Position numbers and translations under genes: made by a program. A DNA stretch of 64,000 nucleotides. Source: Haemonchus contortus (taxonomy: Eukaryota > Nematoda > Chromadorea > Rhabditida > Trichostrongylidae). Each line of letters begins with the position of its first letter. Within the stretch, counting starts at the first letter, position 1. Below the pieces are notes generated by a model that was not told the origin of the DNA, did not search any database, and saw nothing but the letters and a program-made list of their open reading frames with translations. Location: contig LS997565.1 of assembly GCA_000469685.2 (NCBI GenBank), positions 2,866,505-2,930,504 on the forward strand, given 5' to 3'. Of this stretch, positions 58,832-64,000 are shown piece after piece.

Positions 58832-60349
58832 TTCAGAGAAGGTAGGGGTTAACCATGCTTTCAATAGGGTGAAAATAAAAGATTTCCGCAAGCAACCAAT
58901 GAGCTCAACTATCCTAACCACACAGAATACTTTACGTTTCGTCAGTAGGTCGTTCCCCGGCTTGTTCGAATGAAATGTGGGGGAAAATTTCTGTTCATCG
59001 CAGATTACATGGTAAAATCTGGACATTGTAGACACATGCATGAGTTCACGGGAAGGATGTGGGAAGGAGAAAGAGTTTCATCAGAATGAGGTTTGGATTA
59101 AAAGACAAAGCTTCACAGAATTGAAATTCGAGATATCAGGAATAGCTAAGTAGGAGAAAAAAGTGAAAAGGAAAAGAAATTTATGATTGAGAATGCCGCT
59201 GACACCCTCCGATTATGGGCAACCGCGCAACGCCTGCGATGTATCCTGTCCAAACGTACATGGCGCATTATCTGCCTAGGCGTAGACTATGAGCGTAAAA
59301 ATCAATAGCTATATATACATGCTTGCGCTTACAAGGATGACATGGCTCAAAAAGAAAGACAGCATTTTCTCAGAACCTGTTCATTAATCTATATTGATCT
59401 CAGGTCGGAATGTGAGCTCTGTCATTTCGGCTGCAAGACTTCGTTGAACCGTCCAAATCGACAAATCGCTGCCCTAATAGTCGTTTTATAACCATCGACG
59501 ATGACGTATTATTGCCTGAAATGGAATGTCTTGGGTAAATTGTCATGAATACGTGAAACTCAACGACTACAGACGTTACAGTTTTCTTCAAAAATTGAAA
59601 ACTATCCTCATGAATCCCGCGTTATAACTTCTACGCTTATGTCCCTGATAAGATCCTATTGACGTAGGCGACTCAAAATTTTTTTTTATGAAAAAATCGA
59701 AAAAAGAGGTTTGAGAAGTTTAACAAGAACAAATTTAGGGACTATACCTTGCTGCGCTATACAGCGGTTACTAAAGATTCACAGATTCACGATAACATTA
59801 AGCACCACTGAAAGGCAGAGTTCACGATAATTTTGGGTAATCCTGATTATGATGAAAAATGGAAGACAAGATCGAAACTAGTGCGACTGGGGTGAAAAAA
59901 CTGCGTGCATCGGTGTTTAATAGCAATCTGTACTGTCTTGACACTCGTCTAACGTGACACCCATCGAGGGGTGGGAAAGCGAACTACGGCAGCAACGCTT
60001 CTTCCACTATGCCCTAAGCGGCGAGACTGTGGGAGCGAGAAGGACCCTCCTACCACCCATGGGAGCGCTGAGTATTCCTAAAGGATGAACTCAGCAACCT
60101 TTCTTATCGTGAACCGTGCCTTCAAGGCTTTGATCGAATAACCATGTAAATACTTATGGAAAAGTTGCTGCGCTAGTGCACCCAATGGAAAGGTGGGATT
60201 AAGTTCTCGAGTTGAGATAGGGAACAACAAATCGGGGCTTTGAAATTGTATGCGAAACGTCACCTTAAACTGGAGAAAGGCAGTTTGGGGAGGCAATACA
60301 AAACTTGAGAAAAGTAGCTTTACTTTCTGGATTTTTTAACGTTTTATTG

Positions 60350-60367
60350 CTTCCTTACTATATAAGC

Positions 60368-60411
<44 letters not shown>

Positions 60412-60418
60412 GCCTGCC

Positions 60419-60459
<41 letters not shown>

Positions 60460-61652
60460 GCCTGTCTGTCTGTCTGTCTGTCTGTCTATCTGTCTCTCTG
60501 TCTGTCTGTGTCTGTCTGTGTCTGTCTGTCTGTCTGTCTGTCTGTCTTCACGAAATTCGATGCTACCCGAAGGATCACCTGGAGAGGTCGGGTCAAGTTT
60601 GGAATGGGTTGAGCGTAGGGCAAGACCAACATAGCACATGTGAGCTCAGCGGAGCTCCGCCCCCAAGGGGCGGGGCATGCGCCGAAATTGGGCGGGGCAA
60701 TGGGCAAATTCTTCTAACTCGCTCTCATAACAGTCCAGACGCCGGAAAAAAAAAATGTGCAAAGGTGAGGGATGGGTCAACAATCAAAATAAAGGAAACT
60801 ACCGGCGGTGGGCGGAGCGTTCTCGCAGTGGGTGGTACTTTCCACAGAGATTCATAACTCGATTCAAGGAAGGCGTCGGGGCCAGGAAAAAAGTGGAAAG
60901 AGTGGGCAAGGCCTCATGCGTGCTGGGCATGCGTAAGCTCGGCGAAGCCCCGCCCACAGTGGGCGGGGCGTGCGTTAAGGTGAAAGCTACGTTTTAAAAA
61001 TGACTGTAACTTCGTTCGGAAACGTTCTAGAATGCGGGAAAAAGTGGTTAGAGGTAATGGAACAAGTGTGGCCGAATATTCGAAGTGGGCGGGGCTGGCA
61101 CCAAAGTGGGCGGGGCTTAGATCAAAAATTTATAACTCTATTCAGAAACGTACTGGGATGCGGCAAAAAGGTGTCAAGGTGTAAAAGAACAAATGTGAGA
61201 ACAAATGTGGTCTAATCTCGGAGGTGGGCGGGGCTTAGATCAAAATTTCATAAACCTGTTCAGAAATGTTCTAGAACGCGGGAAAAAAGTGGTAGGAAGA
61301 ATTGGAACAAATGTAGTTAAGTCCTCGAAGGGGGCGGAGCTGGCACATGGAAGAGGGGCTAGGAGCTAAAATTCATCTCTACAAATACTTTCTGGAATGC
61401 GGAAAAAAATGGTTTGGAGCAGTCAAAAGAAGGGTGGTAAGTTTATGTGGGAAGGGTTTGCACTAAGATGGACGGAGCTATGATCAACCACTAATAACTG
61501 TGCTCGAATATATCGGGCGGGATGCTCTCAGCAGTTCAGCGTTCGAATCTGGAGAGAACTATCTTATTCTGATTATCCAACATTCCGCTGAATGACTCCA
61601 TCGTGGATAATTGGCCGTCGACATATAGTGCGCGCGTTAGCGCGCATAGCCA
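60350..61652 (-). mobile_element. GC-rich element family, copy 3, inserted in the right duplicate
   Basis: Minus-strand orientation: it starts with the tail (CTTACTATATAAGCG), followed by a (CTGT)n tract at 60366-60546, and ends with the head (GCGCGCATAGCCAAACTGG) near 61652. The interior has repeated GGGCGGGGC blocks with 'gatcaaaa.ttcataa..ctgttcagaaa.gt' between them. Compared with the left copy the insertion replaced about 180 bp (left 52480-52660). This gives an empty-site comparison for the family's ends. Confidence 0.75.
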
Positions 61653-62175
61653 AACTGGTGACATATTTGCAAGGATGCAATAATTGCAGTTGTCGGTAGG
61701 ATTTTCGAGTTCCTAATAACACATTTTTGGATAAATTTAGAGGGAGAAATTTTGAAAACCATGGTATTCGGGAAAAAGCTTTTGCACATGGGTTCAGCAT
61801 AAGACATTACGAGGAGAACAAGCAAATTCAGGTCCTCACAACCTTTGTACCATTGAATCAGCAAGGGACCAATCAACCAGATATGAAATGACGAGCAGGG
61901 GCGGTTACTTATTCGAAAAAGTTCGGATTTTCCAATCGAAACCTTTTATTTACTCTGTGAATTTATCTATATATGCTTAAAATGGAGTCGATATAAAGGA
62001 ACTTTGTTTGAACAACTGAATCAAGTCAACTAGCGGCCTTGTGAAAAGCCAGGTGGAAAGACATTACTCAAAAAGGTCGTCGCTTCAAAGAATCCCAGCA
62101 ATCAAAGGGATATTTGCTTGTCTTCAGCTGAAATATGCTTTGGTAACAAAGACCAACACCAGAACCAAGCCCAAA

Positions 62176-62181
62176 TATAAA
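62176..62181 (+). promoter_or_regulatory. TATA box of the right SXP/RAL-2 gene
   Basis: TATAAA in CAAATATAAAGC, 149 bp before the ATG; identical context at 53164. Confidence 0.5.
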
Positions 62182-62312
62182 GCAGGCAGACAGACAGGGA
62201 GAAAGCGCAGTAGCTCTTCCCTGTCTCATCAACTAAAGCTCTCTGGTGCTAATCAGCAATCACTTAGAAACTTCTCCTTGCTTTCATAGTTCAGAAGTAT
62301 CACTCATTACAA

Positions 62313-62323
62313 AAAAATTTCAG
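62313..62323 (+). promoter_or_regulatory. Probable spliced-leader trans-splice acceptor
   Basis: AAAATTTCAG then A-ATG at 62325. Upstream flanks differ between copies but the TTTCAG and start are kept. Confidence 0.55.
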
Positions 62324-62324
62324 A

Positions 62325-63753
62325 ATGAAACTTCTCATCTTGTTGTTCATTGCCGCAGCAGCAGCCCATCCAGGGATTATGTGGATGGAACTTCTTCATG
62401 CACCATTTCTGGCGGAAGTCAGCTGGAATGCTCAATTCGACTACTTCAAAATCCTCTACAATCAAACGCTGACCATAGCTAAGCAGAAGGAAGAAATCAA
62501 GCTCTGGGCAAAAAGAAATGACGTCTCGGTACGTGAAATAACGATTTGAGAAAGCAAAACCATTCGGCAAAGAGAAAATTCACAGTATTTTAGAAAGAAG
62601 TGACGAGTTTCTTCCACAAATTCAACAGACGCATGGAGAAGACGAACAAGGATGTAGCTAAAGTGATTCACGCATTACCAATAGCTCTTCGAAATCTCAC
62701 GAAAATCATGAAGAACGAGAAGCAGACCTTACCAGAAATGATGGCAGCCATAAAACATTTGAAGGAGGAACAACCTCTGGTGAGTAGATTTCTTCTCAAG
62801 TAAAAGGTTCACACTTGTGCAGAGGTTCACCTGACCATGACTAGATATTTTTCGAAAACACTATCAATTTCCAGGTCTTCCGTGTGCTGAAGTCAGCTAT
62901 CAAAGAAGTGATGCATGAACATGGTTCACATGGAACTCACCCAAATCCTCATGAGGGTCGTCAAGTCACGCATAAGCACGGTTCCCACAGGCCTCACCCA
63001 AATCTGCATGAGGAACGTCACACCACGCACAAGCAGGGCACACACGAAACTCACCCAAAGTCGCATGAGGGACGTCAAGTCACACATGAGTCCGATTCCC
63101 ATGGATCTCATTCGAAGCCGCATGCGGAACGTCAAACCACGCATAAGCAGGGCACACATGAAGCTCATCCAAGTTCTCATGAGGAGCGTCAGGTCACACA
63201 TAAGACCTATTCCCACGAACCCCATCCAAAACCGCAGGAAGAACTTCAAGTCACACACGAGCAGATTACACACGAAACTCACCCAAGTACTCATGAGGAA
63301 GGTCAAGTCACACATAAGTCCCTTTTCCACGAACCCCACCCAAAGCCAGAAGAGGAACTTCAAGTGACGCATGAGCAGGTTACACACGAAACTCATCCAA
63401 GTCCTCATGAGGAACCCGAAGTCACGAGTAAGCCCGATTCCCACGAACCCTACACAAAGCCGTATGAGGAACATCAAACCACACACGGGCCCGGTGGTCC
63501 ATCCGATTTCCATCCAAAACCCCATGGAGGACATATTCCACTTGGTGGCCCCGAACCTGAAAAAACCCAACAGGGGAAACCCTGGCAAAACCCCTGGAAC
63601 AAAGGATGGAACAATGGACCTTCTAATGGCTGGCCCAACAACGGACCAGAGAATAAACCATTCGGAGCAGCTCCGTGGAACGGTGAGGGATGGCGATTTG
63701 ATCCTTTCGGTATCTTCGAGCATTGGTTCGGTTTCTTTGGAGGAATGCTGTAG
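62325..63753 (+). CDS. SXP/RAL-2 family secreted protein with 19-residue His-rich repeats
   Basis: Exons 62325-62528, 62594-62779 and 62875-63753 (both introns phase 0) encode 422 residues. Residues 1-16 are a signal peptide. Residues 20-145 form the SXP/RAL-2 domain (NQTLTIAKQKEEIKLWAK, FFHKFNRRMEKTNKDVAKV, LPEMMAAIKHLKEEQPL), a nematode-only, often immunogenic secreted family (Ani s 5 type) that binds cations. The remainder is unusual: ten head-to-tail 19-residue repeats of the form QGTHETHPKSHEGRQVTHK, with His at fixed positions, then a Gly/Pro/Trp/Asn-rich end (KPWQNPWNKGWNNGPSNGW...WFGFFGGML). Family members are normally about 150-200 residues, so this is a domain plus a novel tail. Long open frames on the other strand are by-products of the 57-bp stop-free repeat. 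Metal binding by the tail is inferred. Confidence 0.88.
62932..63501 (+). repeat. 57-bp coding minisatellite
   Basis: Ten imperfect 57-bp units encoding the 19-residue repeats of the SXP/RAL-2 tail. The left paralogue has one unit fewer. Period is a multiple of three, so unit gain or loss keeps the frame. Confidence 0.8.
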
Positions 63754-63903
63754 ATTCTCCGTTCATATTAAACCATTGCCTCCTTAGTTACGAATATGAG
63801 GCCATACGGTCCAAAGTGTTTTCATTATTTGTTGTCGCCATATTATTTTCCCAAACACCTGCTATCGTTTGCGGCAATTGATTTCGTGAAAATGCGGTGT
63901 ACT

Positions 63904-63909
63904 AATAAA
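63904..63909 (+). terminator. Poly(A) signal, right SXP/RAL-2 gene
   Basis: AATAAA about 150 nt past the stop at 63753, conserved with the left copy. Confidence 0.5.
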
Positions 63910-64000
63910 ATTTCCACAAAGTTCGAAACTTTTCGAATTCTCTTCCGAACATGGCTTTTACAGATAGTGAATATATAAAATCCTGTGCCAAGCTCATACA

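Larger units (their letters stand above)
58832..64000 (+). repeat. Segmental duplication, right copy
   Basis: Matches 50628-54945. It carries the intact SXP/RAL-2 gene, lacks about 350 bp present on the left (junction near 59918), and contains the 1.3-kb GC-rich element inserted after ACGTTTTATT at about 60350. The window ends inside the matching 3' flank, so the duplicated block may be longer. Confidence 0.85.

Overview
This is nuclear DNA of a nematode, probably a parasitic clade V (strongylid, hookworm-like) species. Seen directly: many small exons with TTTTCAG-type acceptors, abundant mariner/Tc1 debris, two genes of the SXP/RAL-2 family (known only from nematodes) with a trans-splice-type acceptor one base before the ATG, and a short TTAGGC run. 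The clade assignment is inference. Exon boundaries were built by hand from reading frame, phase and GT/AG signals; treat them as good to a few bases.

Layout. (1) 1-2.2 kb: a degenerate mariner (1215-2124). (2) 2.2-10.4 kb, + strand: the last twelve exons of an ankyrin-repeat protein matching the C-terminal half of PP6 regulatory subunits ANKRD28/44/52. (3) 11.5-27.4 kb, - strand: five tandem paralogues encoding secreted Gly/Tyr-rich then His-rich proteins. All share a 58-bp first exon, a 180-183-bp second exon, phase-1 introns and a TATATAAG box 57-62 bp before the ATG; mariner and Tc1 relics and two uncertain minus-strand ORFs lie between or near them. (4) 29.9-35.7 kb, + strand: a complete eight-exon ZFAND4/ANUBL1-like gene (N-terminal ubiquitin-like domain, C-terminal AN1 zinc finger split over the last two exons). 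(5) 33.4-50.6 kb: repeat-rich, with GC-rich elements carrying 128-bp units and CAGA tails, a degenerate mariner with both ends, a two-copy MITE family, a three-copy foldback family, an imperfect ~4.6-kb palindrome and a tRNA-Gly(CCC). (6) 49.0-49.6 kb, - strand: the last two exons of an unidentified protein ending in a CAAX-like box. (7) 50.6-64 kb: a segmental tandem duplication. Each copy carries an SXP/RAL-2 gene with a 19-residue His-rich repeat tail. The right copy is intact (422 aa); the left has one repeat fewer and two compensating frameshifts. Between them lie two unrecognised candidate genes.

Biology. The two housekeeping genes (PP6 scaffold, AN1/ubiquitin-like) are unlinked in function to the rest. 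The noteworthy theme is that two unrelated secreted families, the five-gene cluster and the SXP/RAL-2 pair, both carry long histidine-rich tails, which suggests extracellular binding of metal or haem. That function is inference and rests on composition only.
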